Source: Nostoc sp. TCL26-01 (GTDB taxonomy: Bacteria > Cyanobacteriota > Cyanobacteriia > Cyanobacteriales > Nostocaceae). Taken from it: a stretch of DNA of 64,000 bases. The stretch spans positions 2,558,804 through 2,622,803 of the forward strand of contig NZ_CP040297.1 of assembly GCF_013393945.1 (NCBI RefSeq). Reading direction: 5' to 3'. The notes below the pieces were generated by a model. That model ran no database searches, was not told the origin of the DNA, and saw nothing but the letters and a program-made list of their open reading frames with translations. This document shows, piece after piece, positions 51,996 through 61,356 of this stretch; the stretch's first letter is position 1, and every line of letters starts with the position of its first letter. The position numbers and the translations under genes were made by a program.

Positions 51996-53942
51996 TTACT
52001 GTTGTGGTGGACAATATTGCTGTATTCCTGGAGGCAATTTTTGACACATTTTAGTAAATGTTTGGGGACTCAGTTGCGCCCAAGCAAATAGTCCTAAGCC
52101 TGTACCACCTAATAGCAAGACTAAAAACCCACCAAGTAATAATAGAGGTTTTTTGCGGCGACGAGTTGGTTTTTTGATCGGGGCGGGATTAGGTTCTGGT
52201 GTTAATTCTAAATCTAGCAGGGCTTGAGAACTTTCTGCTAAAGTTGACTCTTCTAGAGTTGTGTCTAACGTAACTGGTTCCGGTTCTGGTAATTTGACTA
52301 ATGGTTGTGGTGGAGTAATTGGAACTAAATATTCTTTGGAGACGCGACAAAGATTGAGTACGACTGAAGTGTTATCATGACCGTTTTTTTCATTAGCTAG
52401 ATTAATCAAATAATCCACAGCCTCAGCAATTGTCATCTGTCCAGTTAACACAGGTACAGCATAATCTTGCCAAGAATTCTCTACCAAATTATTATCACTT
52501 AATCCATCAGAACAAAGTAATAAAATCCCATCTTCATCGATGATAAACCGTTTAATTACTAAGCGGAGAGATTCGGCATCTCGTATTCCTAATGCTTGAG
52601 TTAGGGAATTGGCATCTGGTCTTTGTAGGGCTTGATGATATAAACTCCGGGCCAGGCGGACTTCTCTGGTGATGACATCATCATCTACGGTGAGTTGTTG
52701 ACAATAGTTACGAGTTATCCAGTAAGCCCGGCTATCACCAATGTTAGCTAAATAAAGCTCGTGAGCATTATTTGATTGCTGTCTAGAGTGTGTGAAGACT
52801 CGTTGCGGTACTTGCACAGCCATCACTAGTGTTGTAGCCATGCGTGCTATACCTTGGCAGTTTTGTTCATCATTGCGGGAATTAATTAGGTTATTGGCTA
52901 CGCGCAAACTAGCTTCTAGTTGTTCTTGCAACAAATTCGGTGGTACAACCTCCGGCTGTGCTGCTACCTCAGCAAGTAAAGCCCGAATTTGTAATTTGAG
53001 AGATTGGACTGCTAATTGACTAGCTACTTCACCACCTTGATGTCCGCCAATGCCATCGCAAACGATCGCCAAATGTGAGACAAATGAGTCATCAGCCTCA
53101 TTAGCAGTGTTGGGGTAGTAAGTATCCTCATTTTGAGTACGTGCGGGGCCTGTATCTGTTCCCCCAGCGACTTCGATAGTTAGGGGTAATTCTCCGGCGG
53201 CGGCGAGTAATAAGGTATTGAGTTGAGTGGTAATTGTGGCTAACTCTACTTGTGAGTTAGCCATTTGTTGAATGATGTTCTCTAACTCAGGAGTGATGGA
53301 GGATTTGGCACATACAAGTAATGGCTGCCAAGCATAATATAAATCTTGTAAATTTGGTGGTTCTGTAGCTGTTGTGGGTTGCAGTTCTAATAGACGCACA
53401 CACCAACCTTGGACTCGTAAATTGTCCAACCTTAATAGATTGTGGGCAACTCCTAACTTTAATAAAGGTGTCCACAGTTGGAGAATTTGCCATAGCCAGT
53501 ACACTTGTCTGGTGGCTGTGGCTTGTTCCCACATCTCGGTAATGGCTGGGTAAAGATTGCCTTGATTATCTATGGGGACATTTTCTAGTAACCAGATATC
53601 ATCTATCCCTGCTTCTCCGCCGGGAACAAACCCATAAACATGGGGAAGGTGCGATCGCTCTGCATATAGGCGAAGATAAGGGATGACTATTGGTGGTAAT
53701 TCTTCAGGTGCTGCTGGTGGGATTCCTGGCTGAGTATCTAGCCAAATCTGGGGCGCTATTACCTCATATCTATCTGCTACTTTTGTCTCTAGTGGAATTT
53801 CGGTTGCTAATGAGCCAGTGGCCCAGAGATAACGATAAACTAAAGGAGTTTGGCAACTAGCGCAAACACTTTCTCCCACAGGATTAATCGGGTAATCACA
53901 GTTGGGATTTAGGCAATAAATTATCTGTGTAGTAGAAATCAT
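51996..53942 (-). CDS. PP2C-type protein phosphatase with zinc-ribbon and kinase-like N-terminus
   Basis: A 648-residue protein. N-terminal zinc ribbon (C10, C15, C27, C30). Residues about 45-245 resemble a degenerate protein-kinase fold (YEVIAPQ start, LLENVPIDNQG, LLRLDNLRVQG). A PP2C domain at about 255-510 has GGTDTGPARTQNEDTYY, VCDGIGGHQGGEVAS, LANIGDSRAYW, LCSDGLSDN and the final NGHDNTSVVL, all metal-binding Asp present. A Pro/Glu/Leu linker and one membrane helix near the C-terminus (LLLLGGFLVLLLGGTGLGLF) anchor it to the membrane. It is expected to dephosphorylate Ser/Thr in a signalling path. Confidence 0.88.
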   Translation of the reverse strand: MISTTQIIYCLNPNCDYPINPVGESVCASCQTPLVYRYLWATGSLATEIPLETKVADRYEVIAPQIWLDTQPGIPPAAPEELPPIVIPYLRLYAERSHLPHVYGFVPGGEAGIDDIWLLENVPIDNQGNLYPAITEMWEQATATRQVYWLWQILQLWTPLLKLGVAHNLLRLDNLRVQGWCVRLLELQPTTATEPPNLQDLYYAWQPLLVCAKSSITPELENIIQQMANSQVELATITTQLNTLLLAAAGELPLTIEVAGGTDTGPARTQNEDTYYPNTANEADDSFVSHLAIVCDGIGGHQGGEVASQLAVQSLKLQIRALLAEVAAQPEVVPPNLLQEQLEASLRVANNLINSRNDEQNCQGIARMATTLVMAVQVPQRVFTHSRQQSNNAHELYLANIGDSRAYWITRNYCQQLTVDDDVITREVRLARSLYHQALQRPDANSLTQALGIRDAESLRLVIKRFIIDEDGILLLCSDGLSDNNLVENSWQDYAVPVLTGQMTIAEAVDYLINLANEKNGHDNTSVVLNLCRVSKEYLVPITPPQPLVKLPEPEPVTLDTTLEESTLAESSQALLDLELTPEPNPAPIKKPTRRRKKPLLLLGGFLVLLLGGTGLGLFAWAQLSPQTFTKMCQKLPPGIQQYCPPQQ

Positions 53943-54381
53943 GAATGTATAAATTTTAAAATTAAATCAACTCGTGAATTTCGATTAACTTTAGCTGCCA
54001 AAGGCTTGAAAGCTAGAATAGACTGGATTTGTGTACCTGTGGCTACACATTGTTACTGATTTTAATCAAAATTGTTGAGAAAACAACTAAGTTCTGATTT
54101 CTGTAAGTCTTTGTTGTCTGAATGTATCTAATATCAATTCAAAATCCATTGTCAGTTGTTTTTTCTTAGAAGACGTTTGAACAGTCGGTTTCTTTGTCAT
54201 GTTGAATGCAGCGTAGCGGAATGAAACATCTCGGTATGTGCCACAAAACCTAGATTCTTCCTGACGCTCCGCTCCAGTCAGAATGACATTTTTATACCTA
54301 CTGAAACTTTTCCAACACCCTCTTAGCTACTGACAAATGACAACTCACAACTGATGTAAATAAAATGTCTAGGATGGCGCT
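53943..54381. other. Intergenic region with a dispersed repeat
   Basis: 439 bp between divergent genes. The part 54190-54290 (GTAGCGGAATGAAACATCTC, CTTCCTGACGCTCCGCTCC) resembles a dispersed repeat often seen in cyanobacteria. The rest has no feature. Confidence 0.4.
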
Positions 54382-54816
54382 ATGCCAACGTCTACCTTTA
54401 TTTGGTTATTAGCAGGAACAGTTCTTTGTTTAACTGAACTATTCTTACCGTCGGCTTTTGTCGCCTTCATGATGGGAGTTAGCGCTTTAATTGTGGCGTT
54501 ATTATCCCAATTTGGTTTAGCGTTATGGCTACAAGTTCTCGCCTGGTTGTTACTTTCGACTCTCTTAGTTTTACTTTCCCGCCGCTATCTACAACCGCGA
54601 CAACGTAAGTCCAAAATTCAGGATGCAGTCATAGGAGAAACTTTAACAGAAATTCCCGCCGGGCAAATGGGGCGAGTATTATATGAGGGCAATTCGTGGC
54701 GGGCACAATGTGATGATGACAAAATTACCATACCAGCGAATCAACGAGTTTACGTGGTGAGAAGGGTAGGTACAACGTTGATTGTGATGCCAGAAAATAT
54801 GTTGTTTAGTCAATAG
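54382..54816 (+). CDS. NfeD-family membrane protein
   Basis: A 144-residue protein. Two to three membrane helices (about 6-70) are followed by the C-terminal OB-fold domain (IPAGQMGRVLYEGNSWRAQC to VIVMPENMLFSQ) of the NfeD/ClpP-class family. Such proteins usually act with a neighbouring SPFH/stomatin protein in membrane microdomains. An SPFH gene follows after 197 bp, so they are likely partners even though a repeat separates them. Confidence 0.85.
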   Translation: MPTSTFIWLLAGTVLCLTELFLPSAFVAFMMGVSALIVALLSQFGLALWLQVLAWLLLSTLLVLLSRRYLQPRQRKSKIQDAVIGETLTEIPAGQMGRVLYEGNSWRAQCDDDKITIPANQRVYVVRRVGTTLIVMPENMLFSQ

Positions 54817-54970
54817 TCATTGGTCAATAGTCATTGGTCAATAGTCAATAGTCATTAGTCAATGGGCAATAGGTAACAGGTAACAGGTAGGTAACAGGTA
54901 ACAGGTAATAGGCAAGTTATTCTCTCCTTGTCCCCCAATCCCCTTGTCCCCCAATCCCCCTGTCCCCAAT
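54812..54970. repeat. Tandem repeats between NfeD and SPFH genes
   Basis: Units of AGTCATTGGTCAAT, then GGTAACA, then CCCCAATCCCC stretch over about 160 bp with no coding content; STRR type. Confidence 0.85.
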
Positions 54971-55013
54971 CCCCTATCCCCTTCTTCCTTATAAATTCAG
55001 GAGTGTTAATTTA

Positions 55014-55979
55014 ATGTTAGAAAACTTTTTTTTACTCGTATTTTTAGGGCTTGGTGGTTCTGCTGTGGCTGGTTCAGTGAAAGTGATTAACCAGGGTAAT
55101 GAAGCTTTGGTGGAAAGATTGGGTAGCTATAACAAAAAATTAGAACCAGGGCTAAATTTTGTGGTTCCGTTTGTCGATAAAATCGTTTACCAAGGAACCA
55201 TTCGAGAAAAAGTTTTAGATATTCCTCCCCAAAAATGTATTACTCGTGACAACGTAGGAATTGAAGTTGATGCGGTGGTTTATTGGCGCATTGTTGATAT
55301 GGAAAAAGCTTGGTATAAAGTCGAAGACCTCCAGTCAGCGATGGTCAATTTAGTCCTGACACAAATTCGCTCAGAAATGGGACAACTGGAGTTAGATGAG
55401 ACTTTTACAGCCCGCGCTCAAATCAATGAACTTTTGTTACGCGATTTGGATGTAGCTACTGATCCTTGGGGTGTGAAGGTGACGCGGGTGGAATTGCGTG
55501 ACATTATCCCCTCTCAAGCGGTACGGGAATCGATGGAATTGCAAATGTCCGCAGAAAGACGCAGACGGGCAGCAATTTTAAATTCTGAGGGTGAACGGGA
55601 AGCGGCGGTGAATAGTGCTAGAGGTAAGGCGGAGGCGCAAATTTTAGACGCGGAAGCCAGACAGAAATCAGTAATTTTACAGGCGGAAGCTGAACAAAAA
55701 GCGCTCATTCTCAAAGCCCAAGCAGAACGTCAGCAGCAGGTTCTTAAAGCTCAGGCGATCGCTGAATCAGCAGACATTATTGCCCAAAAAATTGACGCTA
55801 ATCATACCACACACCAAGCATTAGAAGTATTATTTGCTTTGGGTTATCTAGATATGGGTTCTATCATCGGTAAGAGCGATAGCAGTAAGGTGATGTTTAT
55901 CGATCCCCGCACTATTCCTGCTACTTTGGAGGGTATACGCTCGATTGTTGGTAATAATCAAGATTCCACCAACGGTTAA
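55014..55979 (+). CDS. SPFH/Band 7 (stomatin-like) membrane protein
   Basis: A 321-residue protein. An N-terminal anchor (about 1-20) is followed by the SPFH domain with [36 protein letters not shown], and the typical [21 protein letters not shown] Glu/Ala/Lys/Gln-rich helix (about 180-250) forms the coiled-coil oligomerisation part. The family makes ring or cage assemblies in the membrane and, with NfeD or proteases, organises membrane domains. The nearest well-known relatives are stomatin/QmcA-type proteins. Confidence 0.9.
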   Translation: MLENFFLLVFLGLGGSAVAGSVKVINQGNEALVERLGSYNKKLEPGLNFVVPFVDKIVYQGTIREKVLDIPPQKCITRDNVGIEVDAVVYWRIVDMEKAWYKVEDLQSAMVNLVLTQIRSEMGQLELDETFTARAQINELLLRDLDVATDPWGVKVTRVELRDIIPSQAVRESMELQMSAERRRRAAILNSEGEREAAVNSARGKAEAQILDAEARQKSVILQAEAEQKALILKAQAERQQQVLKAQAIAESADIIAQKIDANHTTHQALEVLFALGYLDMGSIIGKSDSSKVMFIDPRTIPATLEGIRSIVGNNQDSTNG

Positions 55980-56002
55980 TGATGACTAAATTGGGAATTA
56001 TG

Positions 56003-56024
56003 GAGACGTTGTAGACAACGTCTC
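56003..56024. repeat. GAGACGTTGT palindrome in a convergent gap
   Basis: GAGACGTTGT (56003-56012) pairs with ACAACGTCTC (56015-56024), the latter touching the stop codon of the Fur-family gene. The two genes converge with only 44 bp between them. It belongs to the GTAGAGACG family and probably acts as a two-way terminator. Confidence 0.75.
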
Positions 56025-56404
56025 TACGTTTGGCATTGTCCGCACAAACCGAAAAATTCTAGGGTATGGTAAAAAATTTTAAACTTGTGGGTGACTTGTA
56101 ATTGGTCTTCTAAATCATGGACTGGACATTGATGAATGGGAATAGATGCACCACACTGCAAACAAGTCAAGTGGTGTTTGTCTTGCTGCGCTAGGCTATA
56201 GAGGGCTTCACCATTAGGTAAAGTCCGCATTTGCACCAAACCTTCCATTTTTAAAGCTTCCAAGGAGCGATAAACTGTTGCTAAACCCATATTCTGATTG
56301 CGGTTACGCAATTCGACATAAATATCTTGGGCAGAAATCCCTTGTTTTACAGTTTGCAACAGGCTGAAGATACGCTCTTGACTGCGGGTGCGGATAGCTC
56401 TCAT
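56024..56404 (-). CDS. zur: Fur-family metalloregulator, Zur-type
   Basis: A 126-residue protein. Winged helix at about 1-75 (ISAQDIYVELRNRNQNMGLA, TVYRSLEALKMEGLVQ). Then the metal domain with HHLTCLQCG and a final CGQC, the two CxxC pairs that bind structural zinc. His, Cys and Asp residues (HQCPVHDLED) can form the regulatory site. Heterocystous cyanobacteria have FurA, FurB (Zur) and FurC (PerR). The short N-terminus MRAIRTRSQERI and the CxxC pairs fit Zur/FurB in my memory, but sequence alone does not exclude the others. It would repress zinc-uptake genes. Confidence 0.75.
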   Translation of the reverse strand: MRAIRTRSQERIFSLLQTVKQGISAQDIYVELRNRNQNMGLATVYRSLEALKMEGLVQMRTLPNGEALYSLAQQDKHHLTCLQCGASIPIHQCPVHDLEDQLQVTHKFKIFYHTLEFFGLCGQCQT

Positions 56405-56479
56405 AGACAGTTATTGAAATTTGCCACTTGATTAGCAGCTGTTTACTGGCTAACTAACGCGATGTGCAACTTATTTTTA

Positions 56480-56610
56480 AAACCCCTCTCCAAACCTCTC
56501 CCCGAAGCGGAGAGAGGCTTTGAATCTTGCTTCCCTTCCCTCTCTTCGAGACGCTGCGCGAACGTAGGGAAGGGGTTGGGGGTTAGGTTTGAAAGAAATT
56601 TGCACACGGC
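56480..56610. repeat. Dispersed CCCTCTCC / GGAGAGAGG repeat
   Basis: CCCCTCTCCAAACCTCTCCC followed by GAAGCGGAGAGAGG, then GGGAAGGGGTTGGGGGTTAGG, forms a partly palindromic, GC-rich tract of the dispersed-repeat type. An 88-codon frame across it is not a gene. It fills most of the gap before purS. Confidence 0.7.
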
Positions 56611-56709
56611 ATTAACTAATAAATCAACTGTAGCGCTTCGGCTATCTTATTTTTACTCAGTTGGGACAGAAAGTTATAGTATAGCGATCGCAGCATTCAG
56701 CAAAATCCC

Positions 56710-56988
56710 GTGCAAACTAAGTATATAGCCAAAATTTTCGTTACTCTCCGGCCTTCAGTTTTAGATCCAGCTGGTGTGGCTGTACAATCTGGCCTACAGC
56801 AAATGGGCTACCATAACGTTGAGCAGGTGCGGATTGGTAAGTATATCGAACTCACCATCACCTCATCCGATGAAACTAAAGCCCGTCGAGATTTAAATGT
56901 CATCTGTGACCAAATGTTATCAAATCCAGTCATCGAAAACTACCGTTTTGATTTGATTGAGGTTGAAACCCAAACGGGAGTATTTTAG
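56710..56988 (+). CDS. purS: Phosphoribosylformylglycinamidine synthase subunit PurS
   Basis: A 92-residue protein with a GTG start. PurS-type pattern: KYIAKIFVTLRPSVLDPAGV, then VQSGLQQMGYHNVEQVRIGK, and the end NPVIENYRFDLIE. It is the small bridging subunit of the FGAM synthase complex with PurQ and PurL, carrying ammonia from PurQ to PurL. purQ follows 174 bp downstream, the gap being filled by tandem repeats. Confidence 0.93.
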   Translation: MQTKYIAKIFVTLRPSVLDPAGVAVQSGLQQMGYHNVEQVRIGKYIELTITSSDETKARRDLNVICDQMLSNPVIENYRFDLIEVETQTGVF

Positions 56989-56989
56989 G

Positions 56990-57160
56990 GATTGGGGATT
57001 GGGGATTGGGGATTGGGGACTGGGGACTGGGAGACAAGGGGACTGGGGGACAAGGAGAGAATAACTCTTGCCTGTTACCTGTTACCTGTTACCTATTACC
57101 CATTGCCTAATGACTATTGACCATTGACTATTGACTAATGACTATTGACTAATGACTAAC
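56990..57160. repeat. GGGATTG and TGACTAT tandem repeats between purS and purQ
   Basis: GGGGATTGGGGATT units, then CTGTTACCTGTTACC units, then ATTGACTAATGACT units, back to back over 170 bp; STRR type. Confidence 0.9.
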
Positions 57161-57162
57161 TT

Positions 57163-57837
57163 ATGAAATTTGGCGTTGTTGTTTTTCCTGGTTCTAATTG
57201 CGATCGCGATGTTGCCTATGTTACTAGAGACTTGCTAGGACAACCAACTCGCATGGTTTGGCATCAAGATACGGATATTGATGATTTGGATGTGGTAATC
57301 ATACCCGGTGGATTTAGTTATGGTGACTATTTGCGCTGTGGTGCGATCGCTCGATTCTCGCCTGTGATGCAGCAAGTAGTAGCACACGCCCAAAAAGGTA
57401 AGTTAGTGCTGGGGATTTGTAACGGTTTTCAAGTGCTAACCGAAGCGGGATTACTACCGGGAATACTGACAAGAAATCGAGATTTGCATTTTATTTGCGA
57501 TCGTGTACCTCTCACCGTTGAGAGTAACAGCAATCCTTGGACACAAGCTTACGCTACTGGTGAAGTCATCACTTTACCCATTGCCCACGGAGAAGGGCGA
57601 TTTTATGCTGATGAGACAACATTATCAGAGATAGAAGATCATGGACAAGTAGTGTTTCGTTATGCAGGCGCAAATCCCAACGGTTCACTAAATAACATTG
57701 CCGGAATTTGCAATCGCCAAGGGAATATTTTAGGGATGATGCCACACCCAGAAAGGGCATCTGATCCTGTTCTTGGGGGTAGTGATGGATTAAAGTTATT
57801 TCAAGGGTTGCTAGAAAAGGTGGTAGCGTTGGCATAA
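57163..57837 (+). CDS. purQ: Phosphoribosylformylglycinamidine synthase subunit PurQ (glutaminase)
   Basis: The 224-residue class I glutamine amidotransferase has an N-terminal [18 protein letters not shown], the [15 protein letters not shown] block, the nucleophile Cys in [16 protein letters not shown], and the His-Glu pair in MMPHPERAS. It makes ammonia from glutamine for PurL in the fourth step of purine synthesis. It follows purS in the same direction. A TAA-type stop is followed by AT-rich sequence without a clear terminator. Confidence 0.95.
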   Translation: MKFGVVVFPGSNCDRDVAYVTRDLLGQPTRMVWHQDTDIDDLDVVIIPGGFSYGDYLRCGAIARFSPVMQQVVAHAQKGKLVLGICNGFQVLTEAGLLPGILTRNRDLHFICDRVPLTVESNSNPWTQAYATGEVITLPIAHGEGRFYADETTLSEIEDHGQVVFRYAGANPNGSLNNIAGICNRQGNILGMMPHPERASDPVLGGSDGLKLFQGLLEKVVALA

Positions 57838-58024
57838 TGTTGACCTCCGCACCAATAAAAGTTAAACAAGTTAGAGGCACAGTCATTCTGTGCCTTTATC
57901 AATTTTGACGGCTTAAGCATTTAAATAAAAACTACAGGAGGCAATCAGAAAAAAGAGAGTATAGATTTATGGAAATTACGTAGGTACAAGCCTACTCTCC
58001 GAGTTCTCCTTTGGAGTACCCGTA

Positions 58025-58054
58025 GGGTATTACGAATTACGAATTACGAATTAT
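58025..58054. repeat. ACGAATT tandem repeat
   Basis: Three to four copies of TTACGAA lie directly before the start of the next gene; STRR type. Confidence 0.8.
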
Positions 58055-58055
58055 A

Positions 58056-59960
58056 ATGTCAATTTCTAATGAAACTAGACAATTTATTAAATGGATACAA
58101 TCTTTTGATTATCGTGTTTTAAAAAACAAAGATGATGTAGAGATAAATTTTCTTGTCCCTATGTTTCAGTATCTCTCGTATTCAGAAGGATACTGTTCAG
58201 TCAAGAATAGAAATCATGAAAGTAATTTAGAAAATATCTATATTTATTTCTCTACTGATGACATAGTTAAGCAAAACTCAGCAACCTCTTTAATACTCGC
58301 CATTTATTTAGAACCAAATTCTCATGATTTTCAAGCCGCTATTGAACGAGCGAGATTTTATAGTACCTATACCAAACCATTATTTTTCTTATTAACTAAT
58401 GGTTATCATGTTAAAGTATTTAAATATTTTATTTATCATCGAGAAGAATGTATTTTTGATAAAAGTGTTGATTCTTTAAAGAATACTGAGATAGCTACAG
58501 ATTTTTATCATCAGTTCAATTTCCATCTAGTTCAAACTATTGATAAAGATGTAGCTAATGCTTTGAAGTATACCCAATATAGTTTAATAGAAAAGTCTTT
58601 AAGGCGATATAACTTACAAGAAATCTTAGCGAAAACTGACTTTAGTCCGACAGTGATGCGAGAAGGCGATCGCCTAATCGTTGTCAAGCCTAAAGTTGTC
58701 ATAGAATGCAATTTACCAAAAGCTTTTAAAGCAGGTAATTGTCAAATCCAATTTAGTAGTCTGATATTAAGAGGGCTGAAAGTTAGCTTAAACCATCAGT
58801 ACATTTTAGGAAAACTCATGATAGGATTACATACCCGTCCAGAATGGGGCTGTCGTAGTTTTTTAAAACAATTAGATGACAATGCTTTTGAAGTTGATTT
58901 AGGACAAACAAGCATAATTTTATCTGATTTAGAAACAGCAGACCTCTGCTTATGTATTGATACAGTCTGCCAAGAATACAAAAACTCAATTATTGCCTTT
59001 GAAGATGCTTTAGAAACATGGAATTTTCCTTTTGTTGAATTTTTAGAAATTCGCGGAGTCCATCTTTTTTCTGTAGATGCGAAATTATGGAGATTGATGT
59101 ACAGCTTTGCCAATGAATTTAATTATGTGCAAGGTAAATCAGAATGGCACTTATTCCAACAAGAAGATATCTCCATTCGCATCAGTCGGGGAATTCGTGA
59201 TCACGCTTTCATTCTACCTAAACCTATCAATTATTTATCTCTCTTACCTGATGGCATAATTGACATAGTTTATGAAATTAATGATATTCATCTCCAATCT
59301 TTAGAGACAAGAGGTATGAATTCATGGCAACAAGATATAGGCGTACGGGGAACTTGGACAGCTAAATATACTCAACAATGGTTATTAAATCAATTTATTC
59401 CCAAAGTTATTGATTATTATACAGAAAAATATCATTTATCCGAAACAGAGTTAATTAAGAATATATCGATTATTCAGGCTGAACATACTCCCATCACAGA
59501 AATCAATGATATTCAAGAATTGATACCCTATCTGCAAAACATACAATCTTGGCTACATATTTACACAGAGAATATTGCTGCTATTTTATTAAAAGCATAT
59601 TACCAAGCATTCATCAATTTAGTACGTAACACCGATTCATCGATAGAAGGTATGGATTATATTATCCGTAATTTGTCTTTGATGGAAGCTAGTAATACTA
59701 AAGACAGAATGAACAGTAATTTTCAAAAATGTAATTTCAAAGATGTGATGTATTATCTAGATGCCCAAGTAGGCAGGATAAATAATTATCAATATGAACA
59801 TAGCTTTAAAGCCGATTTAATCACCCGCATTTTTATCTGGATTATAGAACACGGCAAAATTAGTTATTCCCAAGGACAGTTAAATTTTGCCAAGCAAGCG
59901 TTACAACCACTCTGGGAACAAAGTCGGTTTGAGACACGCCATGTTTATCCAAATCGATAA
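58056..59960 (+). CDS. Large protein with decayed restriction-type nuclease domain
   Basis: A 634-residue protein. Residues 20-150 follow the layout of type I restriction HsdR N-terminal domains: DDVEINFLVPMFQYL, then the strand LILAIYLEPNSHDFQAAIE where active proteins have ExK, then ARFYSTYTKPLFFLLTNGYH. The catalytic Asp/Glu/Lys set is replaced (YLEPN), so this domain is probably inactive. The rest (about 200-634) has no recognised family but is a full-length, well-folded-looking protein. It could be a binding or regulatory protein. It stands as a single gene after a heptamer repeat; AT-rich codon use suggests it may be acquired. Confidence 0.6.
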   Translation: MSISNETRQFIKWIQSFDYRVLKNKDDVEINFLVPMFQYLSYSEGYCSVKNRNHESNLENIYIYFSTDDIVKQNSATSLILAIYLEPNSHDFQAAIERARFYSTYTKPLFFLLTNGYHVKVFKYFIYHREECIFDKSVDSLKNTEIATDFYHQFNFHLVQTIDKDVANALKYTQYSLIEKSLRRYNLQEILAKTDFSPTVMREGDRLIVVKPKVVIECNLPKAFKAGNCQIQFSSLILRGLKVSLNHQYILGKLMIGLHTRPEWGCRSFLKQLDDNAFEVDLGQTSIILSDLETADLCLCIDTVCQEYKNSIIAFEDALETWNFPFVEFLEIRGVHLFSVDAKLWRLMYSFANEFNYVQGKSEWHLFQQEDISIRISRGIRDHAFILPKPINYLSLLPDGIIDIVYEINDIHLQSLETRGMNSWQQDIGVRGTWTAKYTQQWLLNQFIPKVIDYYTEKYHLSETELIKNISIIQAEHTPITEINDIQELIPYLQNIQSWLHIYTENIAAILLKAYYQAFINLVRNTDSSIEGMDYIIRNLSLMEASNTKDRMNSNFQKCNFKDVMYYLDAQVGRINNYQYEHSFKADLITRIFIWIIEHGKISYSQGQLNFAKQALQPLWEQSRFETRHVYPNR

Positions 59961-60008
59961 AGAGAAGCCATAACACAGTATCTATCTATAAAACATGGCA
60001 TTACCTAA

Positions 60009-60062
60009 CATTTCTCACAAAACGGTAGAGGCGGATTCACAAATATGCTTCAATCATTCATG
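60009..60062. repeat. Partial copy of the ATTTCTCAC element
   Basis: The 54 bases from CATTTCTCACAAAACGG to CAATCATTCATGA match 33403-33456 with four differences. The right half of the element is lost. It lies behind the gene at 58056-59960. Confidence 0.75.
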
Positions 60063-60066
60063 AGAA

Positions 60067-60101
60067 AATATCCCAGACTTCTTAAAGAAGTTTGGGATAT
60101 T
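60067..60101. terminator. Near-perfect palindrome in a convergent gap
   Basis: A 17-bp stem (60067-60083 with 60085-60101) with one G-U and one-base centre, AATATCCCAGACTTCTT against its complement. It lies between convergent genes and may end transcription in both directions. Confidence 0.7.
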
Positions 60102-60157
60102 GATGAAAATTGTGCTTTTGATTTGATTTTTTCAATCTTGATTTCTAACAAACCATC

Positions 60158-60991
60158 TTACAAATCAGGTGGTAACATGACTGTATCGATCGCATGGATC
60201 ACGCCATTATCAGCTTTGATGTCTGCCTGGACTACTTTAGAATCGTTGACGGTGACACCTTGATTACTAACTTTGACATTGATAGCACCACCTTCGACGC
60301 TTTTTACTTCCCCTGATTTTAAATCAGTGGATAGTACGTTGCCAGCTACAACATGATAAGTTAGCACCTTGAGTAGTACTTCTTTATTTTCTGGTTTTAA
60401 CAACTCTTGCAAAGCATCTTGGGGTAATTTAGCAAATGCTGCATCGGTAGGAGCAAAAATTGTTAAACTATCTTTGCCTTTCAAAGTTTCAGTTAGTCCA
60501 GCTGCTTTCAATGCTTTATTTAGCGTTGAGAAGGAGGTATTTGACTCCACCAATGCTAACAAGTTGTTGCTGGAATTACTGGTTGTTCCCGTTGTTGGCT
60601 GAGTTGTATTTGGTGTTTCAGTGGTAGGTACTTCAGTTGCTGGGGTATCAGTTGGAGTTGGCGTAGTTTCTGTTGGTGTAGTACGATTACTACGATTGTA
60701 GGGAGGCTCGTTAAAAATACTTGGTCGGGGATTGACTCTCCCACTCCCTTGTGCGATTTGCTTTTTATTGTTACTGTTGTCTTTTGTTATTTGGATAACA
60801 TTTTCTACAGGAGTAGATTGAGCGTTTACTTGGGTGGGTTGAGTGCGATTGTAGGGAAATTCTTGAAAAATGGTAGGGTTGGGGTTTAATGCTTGTTTTG
60901 CTTGAGATGGTAAGGTAACGAAGAGACTAAAGCTCGCTAAACCCACTACACCTGCCAAGTTTGTCAACAATCTGCTATGATTCACCTTCAT
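60158..60991 (-). CDS. Secreted fasciclin (FAS1) domain protein with Pro/Thr linker
   Basis: A 277-residue protein. Signal peptide about 1-31. A segment with two similar motifs follows, NPNPTIFQEFPYNRTQPT and NPRPSIFNEPPYNRS. A Thr/Pro-rich linker at about 105-145 leads to a FAS1 domain at about 145-277 with LTIFAPTDAAFAKLP, LLKVLTYHVVAGNVL, and the end NGVIHAIDTVMLPP. FAS1 domains mediate adhesion or matrix contacts. It is transcribed alone. Confidence 0.9.
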   Translation of the reverse strand: MKVNHSRLLTNLAGVVGLASFSLFVTLPSQAKQALNPNPTIFQEFPYNRTQPTQVNAQSTPVENVIQITKDNSNNKKQIAQGSGRVNPRPSIFNEPPYNRSNRTTPTETTPTPTDTPATEVPTTETPNTTQPTTGTTSNSSNNLLALVESNTSFSTLNKALKAAGLTETLKGKDSLTIFAPTDAAFAKLPQDALQELLKPENKEVLLKVLTYHVVAGNVLSTDLKSGEVKSVEGGAINVKVSNQGVTVNDSKVVQADIKADNGVIHAIDTVMLPPDL

Positions 60992-61356
60992 AAATTTTGT
61001 TTTGATTTATATCGGTTACATAAAGACTTATAACATTTTGCAACACATAAAATCTAACTGTGGAGGTAAGATTTTTCCTGAAAATCTGCTTTTTGGGTGG
61101 TCAAGATGGAATTACTACGTTATATTAAACACCTAGATGATGTAATTTAAATGGGATTTCTCTCGCGGTTTATTAATTAATGAAATCGTTATTAGTTATC
61201 AGTCATTAGTCATGAGACTCGGCTCGAAACTTACGGGTAAATGACTTTTGTGTTGGCAACAAATGTAGCGACAAATCAATTATTTACTTAGGTAATTTGT
61301 TGGCAATAAAGATACAATTGAAAAGCTGATTGAGTAATTAGTAACAAGGTATCAAT
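60992..61356. other. Intergenic region upstream of fasciclin and GST genes
   Basis: A 365-bp AT-rich gap holding divergent promoters. Nothing specific recognised besides a short AGTCATTAGTCAT tract near 61200. Confidence 0.4.

Noticed and set aside
54812..54970. Regular tandem repeats considered as CRISPR
   Set aside because: Seven-base units without spacers; these are STRR repeats. No CRISPR array found anywhere in the window.
56462..56728. 88-codon plus-strand frame before purS
   Set aside because: It lies across a dispersed repeat and overlaps the purS start.
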